44,778 nt of DNA from positions 1 through 44,778 of the forward strand of contig NZ_BCQI01000022.1 of assembly GCF_001544355.1 (NCBI RefSeq), in the 5' to 3' direction. Of this stretch, positions 31,758 through 40,028 are shown in pieces (position 1 is the first letter of the stretch; every line of letters starts with the position of its first letter). Both the position numbers and the translations under genes were made by a program. Source of the stretch: Alicyclobacillus acidiphilus NBRC 100859 (lineage in GTDB: Bacteria > Bacillota > Bacilli > Alicyclobacillales > Alicyclobacillaceae). A model generated the notes under the pieces. It did not search any database. It saw nothing but the letters and a program-made list of their open reading frames with translations, and had not been told where the DNA came from.

Positions 31758-32431
31758 ACGGGGAAGATCACGTGTGGTATACTTATGGCCAAGATCGTGG
31801 ATCGGCGATGACGGAACCACCACCGACGGATGCTCAGACGGTTTTGCTGTACGGCGGCACGTTCGATCCGCCTCATGTAGGCCATCTGACGATGGCCCAG
31901 GTTGCGCTTGAACAGACAGGCGTCGACGAAGTATGGTTCTTGCCTGCGCCCAGCCCGCCGCACAAGCTGGATGTGTCGGATGACACGTTTGAGTGGCGGC
32001 TCCGCATGGTGGGAGCCTTGATCTCCGATTGCAAGGGATTGCGGGCCATGCCGCTCGAAGCATTTTTGAAACGACCGTCTTACACCATCGATACGGTTCG
32101 GGCGGTGCAGACTTGGTATCCGCAGGTGAAGTTTTCGTTCCTCCTTGGCACGGACGCCCTCGCGGGGTTACCGCAATGGCACGGGGCCGAGGAACTGAGT
32201 CAACGCATCGATTTCGTTGTCGCGGTCCGTGAGGGTTTTCCGCGCACGGACACGATTGAGCAAGTGATGAGGGAGCTCCCGTCCATCCGGATCCGCGGGA
32301 TTGAAATGCCTCTGCTTGACATCTCGTCGACTTGGCTGCGCCAGCGTCTGGAGACGGGGCGAAGCGTGTGTCATTTGATTCCGCCGCAAGTACTTGACGT
32401 TTGGCACGTTGGTCCAAAGGGAATGGAGTGA
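31754..32431 (+). CDS. nadD: nicotinate-nucleotide adenylyltransferase
   Basis: The 225-residue nucleotidyltransferase makes deamido-NAD from NaMN and ATP. The family motif GGTFDPPHVGH lies at residues 34-44 and the C-terminal DISSTWLRQRL binds ATP phosphates; FSFLLGTDALAGLPQW is also typical. ATG 31754 overlaps the aroE stop, with AAAGGA about 9 nt upstream. The product then has ~20 more N-terminal residues than most NadD proteins, so ATG 31808 is a real alternative. It is coupled to yqeK downstream. Confidence 0.95.
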   Translation: MNGEDHVWYTYGQDRGSAMTEPPPTDAQTVLLYGGTFDPPHVGHLTMAQVALEQTGVDEVWFLPAPSPPHKLDVSDDTFEWRLRMVGALISDCKGLRAMPLEAFLKRPSYTIDTVRAVQTWYPQVKFSFLLGTDALAGLPQWHGAEELSQRIDFVVAVREGFPRTDTIEQVMRELPSIRIRGIEMPLLDISSTWLRQRLETGRSVCHLIPPQVLDVWHVGPKGME

Positions 32432-32440
32432 AGCGTTGCG

Positions 32441-33022
32441 ATGCCTGAACAAAGTGTGGACGATGCTCTGGTTCGCGAGTTAAAGCGAACGCTCTCTGTC
32501 CAACGGTTTCAACACGTTGAAGGTGTCGTCGCATCGGCTGAGCAGTTGGCGCAAAAGTACGGCGTTTCCGTTCGCAAGGCAAGGACTGCGGCATGGCTGC
32601 ACGATCTCGCTCGCGAGTGGCCTCGCGAACAATTGCTGTCCACCGTCCGAACATTCCCGCTTCCAGACGGTTTCGAAGACGTCCCAGCTCTGTTGCATGG
32701 GCCCATTGCGGCGCATATTGGCAAGACCCAGTTTGGCATATTAGAAGAGGATATCCTCGACGCGGTTCGGTATCACACGACAGGGCGGCCGAACATGACG
32801 CCTTTAGATCTGGTCTTATTCGTAGCGGACGCAATTGAACCTGGCCGAACCTACGGTGGTGTGGAAGAAATACGAGAAGCTTCACAGCGAAGTCTGGAGG
32901 AAGCGGCTCGGATCAGTATAGACGGAACATTGCGGTTCATGTTGGACGCCAAGCGGCCTATCGTGCGGTTGACTGTGGAGGCGCGCAACAGCCTGTTAGG
33001 CGCGGAACTGCGAGAAGCCTGA
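32441..33022 (+). CDS. yqeK: HD-domain hydrolase YqeK (Ap4A hydrolase family)
   Basis: The 193-residue HD-superfamily protein has RFQHVEGVVASA with the first His, AAWLHDLARE with the HD pair, LLHGPIAAH, LDAVRYHTTG and FVADAIEPGR with the last Asp. All metal ligands of the YqeK family are present. YqeK proteins hydrolyse diadenosine tetraphosphate symmetrically to ADP and act in stress physiology. It begins 9 bp after nadD and keeps the conserved nadD-yqeK-rsfS order. Confidence 0.94.
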   Translation: MPEQSVDDALVRELKRTLSVQRFQHVEGVVASAEQLAQKYGVSVRKARTAAWLHDLAREWPREQLLSTVRTFPLPDGFEDVPALLHGPIAAHIGKTQFGILEEDILDAVRYHTTGRPNMTPLDLVLFVADAIEPGRTYGGVEEIREASQRSLEEAARISIDGTLRFMLDAKRPIVRLTVEARNSLLGAELREA

Positions 33023-33095
33023 CATTGCGATGAGGCCGCTTTGCAGCGATGGATGTCGCTGATCGGCGGCCTACATGGGTTTAGGAGGCATGCGC

Positions 33096-33458
33096 ATGGA
33101 GATAGAGCGAATCGAACAAATTGCCCGCAAGGCCGCGGCTGCGGCGCAGGATAAGAAAGCGACGGACGTCGTGGTGCTGAATGTTCAAGCGTTGACGCCG
33201 ATGGCGGATTTTTTTGTGATTTGTTCGGCGACATCCAGACCTCAAGTGGAGGCTGTGACGAGAGCTGTTCGCGACGATTTGGAAAGCGTTGGCGTGTCGT
33301 GCAGAGGCGTCGAAGGGATGGAAGAGGCCCGCTGGGTATTGCTCGATTTCGGGGACGTCGTCGTTCACGTGTTCCGGCCTGAAGAACGCGAGTTTTACCA
33401 TATCGAGCGGCTTTGGGGTGACGCTGAGATCGTCACACTTGGTGAAACGAGCGTCTGA
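33096..33458 (+). CDS. rsfS: ribosome silencing factor RsfS (YqeL)
   Basis: The 120-residue protein starts MEIERIEQIARKAAAAAQDK, then DVVVLNVQALTPMADFFVIC, the family's central signature, and ends with LDFGDVVVHVFRPEEREFYH followed by IERLWGDAE. RsfS binds uL14 on the large subunit and blocks subunit joining under starvation. ATG 33096 has AGGAGG 7 nt upstream and gives the usual family length, so the earlier in-frame ATG (33075) is not used. yqeM starts 1 bp after the stop. Confidence 0.95.
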   Translation: MEIERIEQIARKAAAAAQDKKATDVVVLNVQALTPMADFFVICSATSRPQVEAVTRAVRDDLESVGVSCRGVEGMEEARWVLLDFGDVVVHVFRPEEREFYHIERLWGDAEIVTLGETSV

Positions 33459-33459
33459 T

Positions 33460-34185
33460 ATGGGCATCTACGATTCGTTCGCGGAGCTTTACGATCTCGT
33501 CATGTCGGACGCCCCGTACGACGCATGGAAAACGTGGCTGGCGGAGCACCTCGACCTGTCAGGCATGGACGTGGTCGATCTCGGCTGCGGCACAGGTGTG
33601 TTAACCGTGTGGCTCGCTCAGGCGGCCCGCACCTGCACTGGGGTGGACGCGTCCGAACAAATGCTGGTTCGAGCCCAAGCCAGGGCCTTCGACGCGCGGG
33701 TGAAAGTCACCTGGATGCTGCAGGACATTTCCCGTTTCCGGATGTCCAATCCGGTCGACTTGGCCTTTGCAACGTGCGATGTGTTCAATTATCTGACTGC
33801 GCCGGAGGCGCTTGAGCAGTCGTTTCGGGCGGTTATCGCGAGTCTCAAGCCGGGCGGACGGCTGGCGTTCGACGTCATTGGTCCGTCGCGTGTGCGGATG
33901 CTGCAGGATGGATACTGGCATATCATCGATGACGAGTTTGTGATTTTACACGAAACCGACGTTGAAGCACGCTTGATCACGCACGACGTTACCGGTTTTA
34001 TTCAAGATCCAAGCGGTCTGTATCGCCGGATCGAGGAGTGTCACCAGCAGAGATACTATTCGACTTCGGAACTCCATGGGCTTTTGGCCAAATGTGGTTT
34101 TGGCGATGTCCAGTTCGTTGGGGATTTTGGTCAATCGGCGGTCGACGAGGCGGACCGCCTCGTATGCATAGCCAGAAAAACCTGA
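33460..34185 (+). CDS. class I SAM-dependent methyltransferase, YqeM-like
   Basis: The 241-residue Rossmann methyltransferase has SAM motif I VVDLGCGTGVLTVWLA (residues ~39-54), acidic GVDASEQML, motif IV region DLAFATCDVFNYL and post-motif LKPGGRLAFDVI. It corresponds to B. subtilis YqeM in sequence and place, directly after rsfS. Its substrate is unknown; some relatives methylate small molecules or tRNA. ATG 33460 lies right at the rsfS stop. It is the last gene of the operon and meets mntR tail to tail. Confidence 0.9.
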   Translation: MGIYDSFAELYDLVMSDAPYDAWKTWLAEHLDLSGMDVVDLGCGTGVLTVWLAQAARTCTGVDASEQMLVRAQARAFDARVKVTWMLQDISRFRMSNPVDLAFATCDVFNYLTAPEALEQSFRAVIASLKPGGRLAFDVIGPSRVRMLQDGYWHIIDDEFVILHETDVEARLITHDVTGFIQDPSGLYRRIEECHQQRYYSTSELHGLLAKCGFGDVQFVGDFGQSAVDEADRLVCIARKT

Positions 34186-34209
34186 GATTCAGCAGTTCCT
34201 GCGCTTGGG

Positions 34210-34632
34210 TCAACTCTCCGAAGTGCGGCTTTGAAACGCCAGAAATGCTTCCAGCGCGCTCGGGTTGTCTTGGAAAAAGACGACGAGCGCCTGCAGCGAT
34301 TCCAGCGTCTTCGGACTCACGTGATGTTCGATGCCTTCGACATCCTTCTGCAAGGTCTCTTCCGCGACGCCCAACATCCGCAGAAACTCTGCCAACATGG
34401 CGTGCCGCTCCTTCATCAGGCGCCCCATGCGCTGACCTCTCGCAGTAAGCATAATGCCTCTGTATTTTTCGTAACTCACGTATTTGTTCTCGTCCAATTT
34501 CTGCAGCATCTTGGTGACGGAACTTGGCTGCACGGCCAAGGAACTCGCGATATCGGAAACACGAGCATAACCCTTCTCGTTCATCAATTCATAGATTTTT
34601 TCCAAATAATCTTCCATGCTGGGTGTAAGCAA
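34210..34632 (-). CDS. mntR: manganese transport regulator MntR (DtxR family)
   Basis: The 140-residue DtxR/MntR protein aligns almost without gaps to B. subtilis MntR. Metal ligands fall at the same numbers: Asp 8, Glu 11, His 77, Glu 99, Glu 102, His 103 (PSMEDYLEKIY; KERH; DVEGIEHH). The helix-turn-helix reads VSDIASSLAVQPSSVTKMLQ. With Mn2+ bound it represses Mn uptake genes. The start is TTG at 34632, supported by ATGGAGGT about 6 nt upstream and by the conserved LTPSMEDY start. It is divergent from comEA and convergent with yqeM. No mntH or mntABCD target lies in the window. Confidence 0.96.
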   Translation of the reverse strand: MLTPSMEDYLEKIYELMNEKGYARVSDIASSLAVQPSSVTKMLQKLDENKYVSYEKYRGIMLTARGQRMGRLMKERHAMLAEFLRMLGVAEETLQKDVEGIEHHVSPKTLESLQALVVFFQDNPSALEAFLAFQSRTSES

Positions 34633-34846
34633 GTGAATACCTCCATCGTCGAATCAATCTCAGTTTACACGACCTGCAAGGCACTCGACAAATGAATTTT
34701 TGTGAGATTCCTCCAGTTGCCCCATGCTGGTTCGGATTCCGTCTGATACAACATTGTATGAATGTTTGCCGCCAGGGAACAGGCTCAGCAGCGGTCGATC
34801 GCGAAGTTTTGACGTATTCCAAAAAGCGTATACGGAGGCGATCCAC

Positions 34847-35641
34847 ATGCGTGAGCATCTCTGGTTGGTGCAGGACGGTGAGGCGGCAGACCCGCCGGGC
34901 AAACGGCGTTGGTATCTGCGGGTGCTGAATCGTTGGGGGCGGATATGCGGCATCCTGGTGATCGCTGGCGCGGCCGCAGCAATTGGCATCGTTCAGAATC
35001 ACGGAGGTCAGTCGCCAAGCGGCCAGCCAGCAGGTGGGCAGTCACCTGCTTCGCCCACGTCTGTCGCTGCGAGCAACAACGTGTCAGGGAGCGGCGACAC
35101 GAACGGTTCTACCTCCGAGATCGAGGTGGACGTCCACGGAGACGTCCGACATCCTGGCGTGGTGACGCTGGCCCAAGGCGACAGGGTGGCGGATGCCATT
35201 CGTGCGGCAGGCGGCTTCGTCCACGCGCAGGACGCTGCTGTCGTCAACCAGGCGAGCGTGTTGTGGGATGGGCAGGAAGTGGATGTCCCGTCGCCTGTCG
35301 CATCCGGTGGCGAACAGGTGTCGAACGCCCAGAATGCGGTGACAAACAGCTCGACGGCAGATCCGGCCACGGACGACTTGCCCACGGCTGACTCAGAGCG
35401 GATCGACATCAACACAGCCGATTTGGCGACGCTGGAGACGTTGCCCGGGGTAGGTCCGAAACGAGCCAATGCCATTCTCAGCTACCGTCAAACGAATGGG
35501 CCATTCTCCTCGCTGGAACAACTGGGCAACATCCGCGGAATTGGGCCGAAGACGCTCGCAAAATGGAGCAACCTGCTCATCTTCAGCGACTCGCCGGCGC
35601 CAACGACAACGGGTACTGGCATCGGATCTGGGCGCCAGTGA
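34847..35641 (+). CDS. comEA: competence protein ComEA (DNA receptor)
   Basis: The 264-residue protein has a membrane anchor (ICGILVIAGAAAAIGIV, ~residues 32-48), a Gly/Ser/Gln-rich flexible linker, an SLBB domain (VDVHGDVRHPGVVTLAQGDR, ~94-150), a second linker and a C-terminal double helix-hairpin-helix. The latter reads IDINTADLATLETLPGVGPK and then IRGIGPKTLAKW. It binds incoming double-stranded DNA at the cell surface for transformation. ATG 34847 has GGAGG 7-8 nt upstream. Its stop overlaps the GTG of comEC. The comEB (dCMP deaminase) gene usually found between them in Bacillus is absent. Confidence 0.95.
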   Translation: MREHLWLVQDGEAADPPGKRRWYLRVLNRWGRICGILVIAGAAAAIGIVQNHGGQSPSGQPAGGQSPASPTSVAASNNVSGSGDTNGSTSEIEVDVHGDVRHPGVVTLAQGDRVADAIRAAGGFVHAQDAAVVNQASVLWDGQEVDVPSPVASGGEQVSNAQNAVTNSSTADPATDDLPTADSERIDINTADLATLETLPGVGPKRANAILSYRQTNGPFSSLEQLGNIRGIGPKTLAKWSNLLIFSDSPAPTTTGTGIGSGRQ

Positions 35642-37242
35642 ACCGTTCGACTCGGGTATGTCTCGGTGCAGCGCTGTTTGTCGGCGCCGAAGAGTATGCG
35701 TATCGCATCGGCCCGGCTGTCGCGGTTGCGGCGATGTTCGTTCTCGCTGCGGCCAGCATCGCGATGATACGAATGCGGTGGACGGGCGTGCGGCGCGCGA
35801 TCACGCACTGGCTCGGGATCGTCCTCGTCGCGGTACTCGGAGGGGCGTATGGCGTGTGGTACCAGTGGTTTTGCCCTTCGCGGCCAGCGGTGACGCCTGG
35901 AGTCGAAACGACGATCGTCGGTCAACTGCAGAGCGTGAAACACAAAGCCTCGGAAGAGGAGTACGTGGTCCGCGTCACGCGGCAGGAATCGACGAGATGG
36001 AGATGCGCGTTTTACGCGCTTGTCCTGGCGCGATCGTCGAATGCAAGCCTGCTGGCGAGTGGGGAAACGGTCGAGGCTTCGGGCATATACATCCAGTCCA
36101 CTGAGACGTCGACAGCACTGGATCGATTGGCCCCCATCTGGCTGTTTGAAGGAACTGTGCAGGCGCAGAATCACCAGGGCATGGCGTCGAAGGTGGATGC
36201 GGTTCGGCAGGATATGCTCCGAACCGTCGCCCCTGCGAACGAAGCCAATGTCGATCTCGCCCTCTCCATGGTCATTGGCAGGTCACTCGGACTGCCGGCA
36301 TCGATTCAGCAGCTGTTTCTCGAAGGCGGCGTTACACACCTGTTGGTCGCGAGCGGTGCAAATGTGGCGTTGGTCGTACGCAGCGCGAGCATCTTGCTGC
36401 GGCCGATACGGAGGATTTCGTCGCCGCTCGCTCCCTGGATCGACTGTGCGGTACTCATGTCTCTTCTGTGGGGATTTGTGGTGTTGTGCGGCAGCACGAT
36501 ACCCATCGTCCGCGCCGCTCTGTTCACGTCATATCTCCTGGTTGGCCGAGCCGTTGGTCGATCCGTTGGCGGCCTGGTCGCCCTGACCGTGTCCAGTTTC
36601 TTTTTTGCCGTGACGCGCCCCATCGATTTGTTTGAGCCGAGTGGACTGTTGTCGCTGATCGCGACGTTCGCTGTGTTCGAGGCAAGTTCGCTGTCGCAGG
36701 GAAGCGACGAAACATGGCCGAGGAGGCGCGGTGCGCAGCAGCCCACTCACAGGAAGAGGTTGCGCAGGGTTCTGACGAAGGGCTTGGGCTTGGCGGCGAT
36801 CGCGGCTCGACGGACCAAGGAACTTTTTCTCCTCAGTTTGATTGTGGACGCGTACTTGCTGCCGATCACTTGGTGGATGTTTGGCCAAATCACACCCTTT
36901 GGGGCACTGTCGACCGCGTTCATGGAGCCTGTGGTGGCGTGTTTGATCCCGTTGACCATCGCTTGGGGTACGGCAGCCTGGCTGGCCGCCCTGCTTGGCA
37001 ACGGTTTGCTGCTGGATTTGGCGAAAGGTTTTGGGGAGATGACCGTGCGCGGCCTGGGGTGGTCGACCGACGGGCTTTCTGTCATCGCCGCGTCAAGCGA
37101 CAGTCTGATTGCTCTACCGAACTTGCCATTTTCTATGGCAGTCGGGATGTTTCTTGCGATGGCCGCATGGCGGAGAGTTCGTCTTCCCCATCATTTTCCC
37201 CATGTGATGCGCAGAGAGCGTGTCAAACGAGAAACGTTATGA
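35638..37242 (+). CDS. comEC: ComEC/Rec2 competence channel protein, lacking the C-terminal metallo-beta-lactamase domain
   Basis: The 534-residue protein has N-terminal helices, then an outside domain (ETTIVGQLQSVKHKASEEEY, DUF4131/OB-like). The competence domain follows with LSMVIGRSLGLPASIQQLFL, the hallmark THLLVASGANVALVV (~residue 230), FEPSGLLSLIATFAVF and several further helices. It ends at VKRETL 37242. B. subtilis ComEC is ~776 residues because a metallo-beta-lactamase-like domain with HxHxDH follows; none is encoded here or downstream before the NDH gene. GTG 35638 overlaps the comEA stop. The channel part should pass single-stranded DNA across the membrane; the missing part is the proposed nuclease. 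Confidence 0.88.
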   Translation: MNRSTRVCLGAALFVGAEEYAYRIGPAVAVAAMFVLAAASIAMIRMRWTGVRRAITHWLGIVLVAVLGGAYGVWYQWFCPSRPAVTPGVETTIVGQLQSVKHKASEEEYVVRVTRQESTRWRCAFYALVLARSSNASLLASGETVEASGIYIQSTETSTALDRLAPIWLFEGTVQAQNHQGMASKVDAVRQDMLRTVAPANEANVDLALSMVIGRSLGLPASIQQLFLEGGVTHLLVASGANVALVVRSASILLRPIRRISSPLAPWIDCAVLMSLLWGFVVLCGSTIPIVRAALFTSYLLVGRAVGRSVGGLVALTVSSFFFAVTRPIDLFEPSGLLSLIATFAVFEASSLSQGSDETWPRRRGAQQPTHRKRLRRVLTKGLGLAAIAARRTKELFLLSLIVDAYLLPITWWMFGQITPFGALSTAFMEPVVACLIPLTIAWGTAAWLAALLGNGLLLDLAKGFGEMTVRGLGWSTDGLSVIAASSDSLIALPNLPFSMAVGMFLAMAAWRRVRLPHHFPHVMRRERVKRETL

Positions 37243-37357
37243 TATGATTGGATATTGGAAGATGTCGGTCTCCGGCATGCCGGAGCGGACTGTGATAGGC
37301 TCAAAGAGCAACTGAGAGCAACTGAATCTAGGATATTCGGAAGTGGAGAGGACGAGC

Positions 37358-38539
37358 ATGAGCAAAATCGTTATTGTCGGCGCCGGCTACGCTGGTATGA
37401 TGGCTGCCGCTCATCTGGACAGAGAGGGCGTCCCGTTTACCATCGTAAACAACCACGATTACCACTATCTAACCATCCTGTTGCACGAAGCCGCAGGTGG
37501 ACGCGATGCGGGAGAAAACTACGCAATCCCCATCAAGGAAGTGCTCCGCAAGGATACCTCGGAACTGGTCGTTGCAGAAGTAACTGGAATCGACAAGTCG
37601 AGCCGCACGGTCAAGACGTCGACCGGAGATATTTCCTACGACTACTTGATCTACAGCCTCGGTTGGGTTTCAGAATACTTCGGCATCAAGGGCCTCGACG
37701 AACATAGCATGAGCATCACCAATCTGGATTCGGCAATTCAGATTCACGAACATATCAAAGGGCAATTTGAGGCGTACACGCGAGACGGGGACGAGAGACA
37801 TCTTCGTATCGCCCTTGGCGGCGCTGGTTTGACTGGTATCGAGTTGATGGGCGAATTGCTCGATTATCTTCCGAAGCTCTGCAAGTCGCTCAACATTCCG
37901 TTTGAAAAAGTGGATCTGCAGTGCATCGAAGCCATGCCGACCATCCTGCCGATGGTTGCGGAACACCTTCGCCCGTTTGTCGTCGAAACGATTACCAAAA
38001 AGGGCGGCAAGTTGCGGACCGGCACGAAGATCAACGAGGTTACCGCTGGCGTCGTCCATCTCGACGGCGGCGAGAAAGTGGAAGCAGGCACCATCATTTG
38101 GACAGGTGGTGTTCGCGCGAACCCGTTGCTGACCAACGCTGGATTTACGGTCGATCGCCGTGGACGCGCGAAAGTGAACGAGTTCATGCAATCGGTTGAC
38201 GACGAAGTCATTTTCATCGCTGGCGACAGTGCATGGGCAGAAAACGCGGAGGGTCGTCCGTATCCTCCAACCGCTCAGAACGCTGAGCAAATGGGCGTCT
38301 TGGCTGCGAAAAATATTCTGTTGCGCGAACGCCGCCGTCCGATGGAGCCGTTCAACCCGCGCGATTGGGGTACCTTGTGTTCATTGGGCCAGGAAGTCGG
38401 CGTCGGTTCGTTCATGGGTGTTCCCATCAAGGGTGTCATGGGTGCACTCGCCAAGGAAGGCAGCAAGGCGAAATACCTCTGGGAACTCGGTGGCGTTCGT
38501 TTGGCTGGCAACCGCGGCAAGAAAGTGATGAAGCTGTAA
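37358..38539 (+). CDS. type II NADH:quinone oxidoreductase (NDH-2)
   Basis: The 393-residue flavoprotein has the FAD-binding VIVGAGYAGMMAAAHL at the N-terminus, the NADH-binding ALGGAGLTGIELMGEL (~residue 155), the second FAD motif EVIFIAGDSAW, and the quinone-site motif PTAQNAEQMG (AQxAxQ-like). These identify a non-proton-pumping NADH dehydrogenase at the inner face of the membrane; sulfide:quinone reductase is less likely because its catalytic Cys pattern is absent. GGAGAGG precedes ATG 37358. It is a single gene with a terminator that overlaps the start of holA. It is not part of the usual comE-holA neighbourhood, so it was probably inserted there. Confidence 0.9.
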   Translation: MSKIVIVGAGYAGMMAAAHLDREGVPFTIVNNHDYHYLTILLHEAAGGRDAGENYAIPIKEVLRKDTSELVVAEVTGIDKSSRTVKTSTGDISYDYLIYSLGWVSEYFGIKGLDEHSMSITNLDSAIQIHEHIKGQFEAYTRDGDERHLRIALGGAGLTGIELMGELLDYLPKLCKSLNIPFEKVDLQCIEAMPTILPMVAEHLRPFVVETITKKGGKLRTGTKINEVTAGVVHLDGGEKVEAGTIIWTGGVRANPLLTNAGFTVDRRGRAKVNEFMQSVDDEVIFIAGDSAWAENAEGRPYPPTAQNAEQMGVLAAKNILLRERRRPMEPFNPRDWGTLCSLGQEVGVGSFMGVPIKGVMGALAKEGSKAKYLWELGGVRLAGNRGKKVMKL

Positions 38540-38599
38540 GAACGGGTCCGAAAAGATTTCCAACTGGACAGACTTTGTCTTGTTCGGATGTCGCATTCG

Positions 38600-38648
38600 A
38601 CGACGCTCCCCGAAGACCGTATACTGGTCATTGGGGGGCGTCGTTTTT
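38600..38648 (+). terminator. terminator of the NDH-2 gene whose 3' arm carries the holA ribosome site
   Basis: ACGACGCTCCCC (38600-38611) pairs with GGGGGGCGTCGT (38633-38644) with one G-U, an inner GACC/GGTC stem, then TTTTT (38644-38648). The GGGGGG in the 3' arm lies 8 nt before the TTG start of holA. A TATACT box (38620-38625) sits in the loop. Confidence 0.75.
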
Positions 38649-39660
38649 GGATTTTTTTCAGGCTTACGAACAGATTTCAGCAGCTTCGCTGGCTTCCGTC
38701 TACGTCCTGTACGGAACGGAGACTGGCTTGATGGATATGTTTGTCAATCGTCTGGTGGAACAATCGCCCGCGCAACGCGTGAGCCGTTACGACTATGAGG
38801 AAGACGGGGTCGAGCAGGCTCTGTTGGATCTTGATACGTTCTCGTTGTTCGCTGAACCGACCATTGTCTTGATTCGAAATTGCACTGCATTTTTGAGCCA
38901 GGGAAAAACATCGGGACAAGGGGATGAACTCCTTGCCTACCTGAGCAACCCGGCACCAGGGCGGACACTTGTGCTGACGGCTGCCGCGGATAAATTGGAC
39001 GAGCGTAAAAAAATCACCAAGGAAGCAAAGCGTCACATGCTGATCCAATGCCAGACGCCAAAGGGCAACATTGCCCGTAACTATTTGGCACGGGAAGCCA
39101 AACGGCAGCAAATCGCCATCGACGACGCTGCCGTCGAAACGCTCTGGCGAAAGTGTCAAACCATCACGCAGTGTCTCAGTGAATTGAAGAAGCTCTCCGT
39201 GTACGCTTTGGCGCGGACGATTTCAGCGGCAGATGTCGAGAAACTTGTCCCGCAGACCATCGAAGAGACGGTGTTCGACTGGGTGGATCACGTCGTGCAA
39301 GGCCATGTCGCCGCAGCCATCAACAGTTTGCAGTCGCTTGCGCGACAGGGCTATGACGCTTTGGCGCTGATCGCCATGCTCGTTCGGCAAATCCGCATGA
39401 TGTGCCTGGCCAAAGAGCTTTCCGCGCGCCGCGTGTCCCCAGAGGAGATGGCGAAGATCGGCAAAGTCCACCCGTTCGCGATGAAGGTGGCCATACGCCA
39501 GTCTGGCGCGTTTTCCGAGCGAGGTCTGGAGCGCTTGCTGCTGCTGGCTGCGGACTGTGAGTACGACATCAAACGCGGTCGCAGAGATGGGATTCATGCA
39601 CTCGAGTTGTTGATTCTGACAGCTTCGAAGGAAGCGGCTCGCAAGGAGTACGCGGGGTGA
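38647..39660 (+). CDS. holA: DNA polymerase III delta subunit (clamp loader)
   Basis: The 337-residue HolA/YqeN opens the beta clamp during loading. The order of segments is typical: SVYVLYGTETGLMDMFVNRL near the start, FSLFAEPTIVLIRNCTAFL, a LERxKKL-like KLDERKKITKEAKRH, NYLAREAKRQQIAID, and a C-terminal collar with QIRMMCLAKEL and IGKVHPFAMKVA. Delta subunits lack Walker motifs, as here. The start is TTG 38647 (LDFFQAYEQ), using GGGGGG in the terminator stem as ribosome site. In B. subtilis holA also follows comEC and precedes rpsT and gpr. Confidence 0.9.
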   Translation: MDFFQAYEQISAASLASVYVLYGTETGLMDMFVNRLVEQSPAQRVSRYDYEEDGVEQALLDLDTFSLFAEPTIVLIRNCTAFLSQGKTSGQGDELLAYLSNPAPGRTLVLTAAADKLDERKKITKEAKRHMLIQCQTPKGNIARNYLAREAKRQQIAIDDAAVETLWRKCQTITQCLSELKKLSVYALARTISAADVEKLVPQTIEETVFDWVDHVVQGHVAAAINSLQSLARQGYDALALIAMLVRQIRMMCLAKELSARRVSPEEMAKIGKVHPFAMKVAIRQSGAFSERGLERLLLLAADCEYDIKRGRRDGIHALELLILTASKEAARKEYAG

Positions 39661-39696
39661 CCCTCGGGCATTTTAAATGTCAGGGGGTGCGTTGGC

Positions 39697-40014
39697 GTGG
39701 TTCAATCGCAACGTGGAAGAACGGTGAAGACCATTGGCAGCGACGGCCAGATTCGGGTCGTTCCGTTCACAGCGCCGGAAGAAGCGCCGTCGGCTGCACA
39801 GTTGGTTGCTGAGAAACTTCATGTTTCATATGCGGCCGAAGGCGACAACGGCGAGATGACGTCCAAACAAGCCGGAGAAATAGGCGGGCACCTGGGAGGT
39901 CCCATGGTGGCCAAACTGGTGGCGTTGGCGAGAACGGAGATGGCCAAGTCGCACGTGGATGAACTGCTTGAACGGAAAAGAAAAAGCGACTCGTCCGAGT
40001 CGCCGATGTCCTAA
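39697..40014 (+). CDS. probable alpha/beta-type small acid-soluble spore protein
   Basis: The 105-residue basic protein has a C-terminal half that fits the SASP pattern: SAAQLVAEKLHVSYAAEGDN (helix 1, compare xxIAxELGV) and then EMTSKQAGEIGGHLGGPMVA (compare TARxNGxVGGEM) continuing KLVALARTEM. Such proteins coat and protect spore DNA and are digested at germination by GPR, whose gene lies 400 bp away. The N-terminal ~35 residues and the extra GGHLGG are not typical, and a canonical GPR cleavage site is not clear. GTG 39697 has GGGGGTGC upstream. It may instead be an uncharacterised spore protein of related fold. The rpsT terminator lies within its last codons. Confidence 0.6.
   Translation: MVQSQRGRTVKTIGSDGQIRVVPFTAPEEAPSAAQLVAEKLHVSYAAEGDNGEMTSKQAGEIGGHLGGPMVAKLVALARTEMAKSHVDELLERKRKSDSSESPMS
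39975..40003 (-). terminator. rpsT terminator inside the 3' end of the SASP-like gene
   Basis: On the minus strand GCGACTCG...CGAGTCGC (stem 39986-40003, 8 bp arms) is followed by TTTTTCTTTTCC. It terminates rpsT while encoding the last residues of the convergent gene on the other strand. Confidence 0.8.
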
Positions 40015-40028
40015 ACGTCGATATCGAT

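Noticed and set aside
34633-34846. MntR-regulated manganese transporter or MntR box next to mntR
   Set aside because: The divergent neighbour is comEA, and no clear MntR-type palindrome was seen in the gap.
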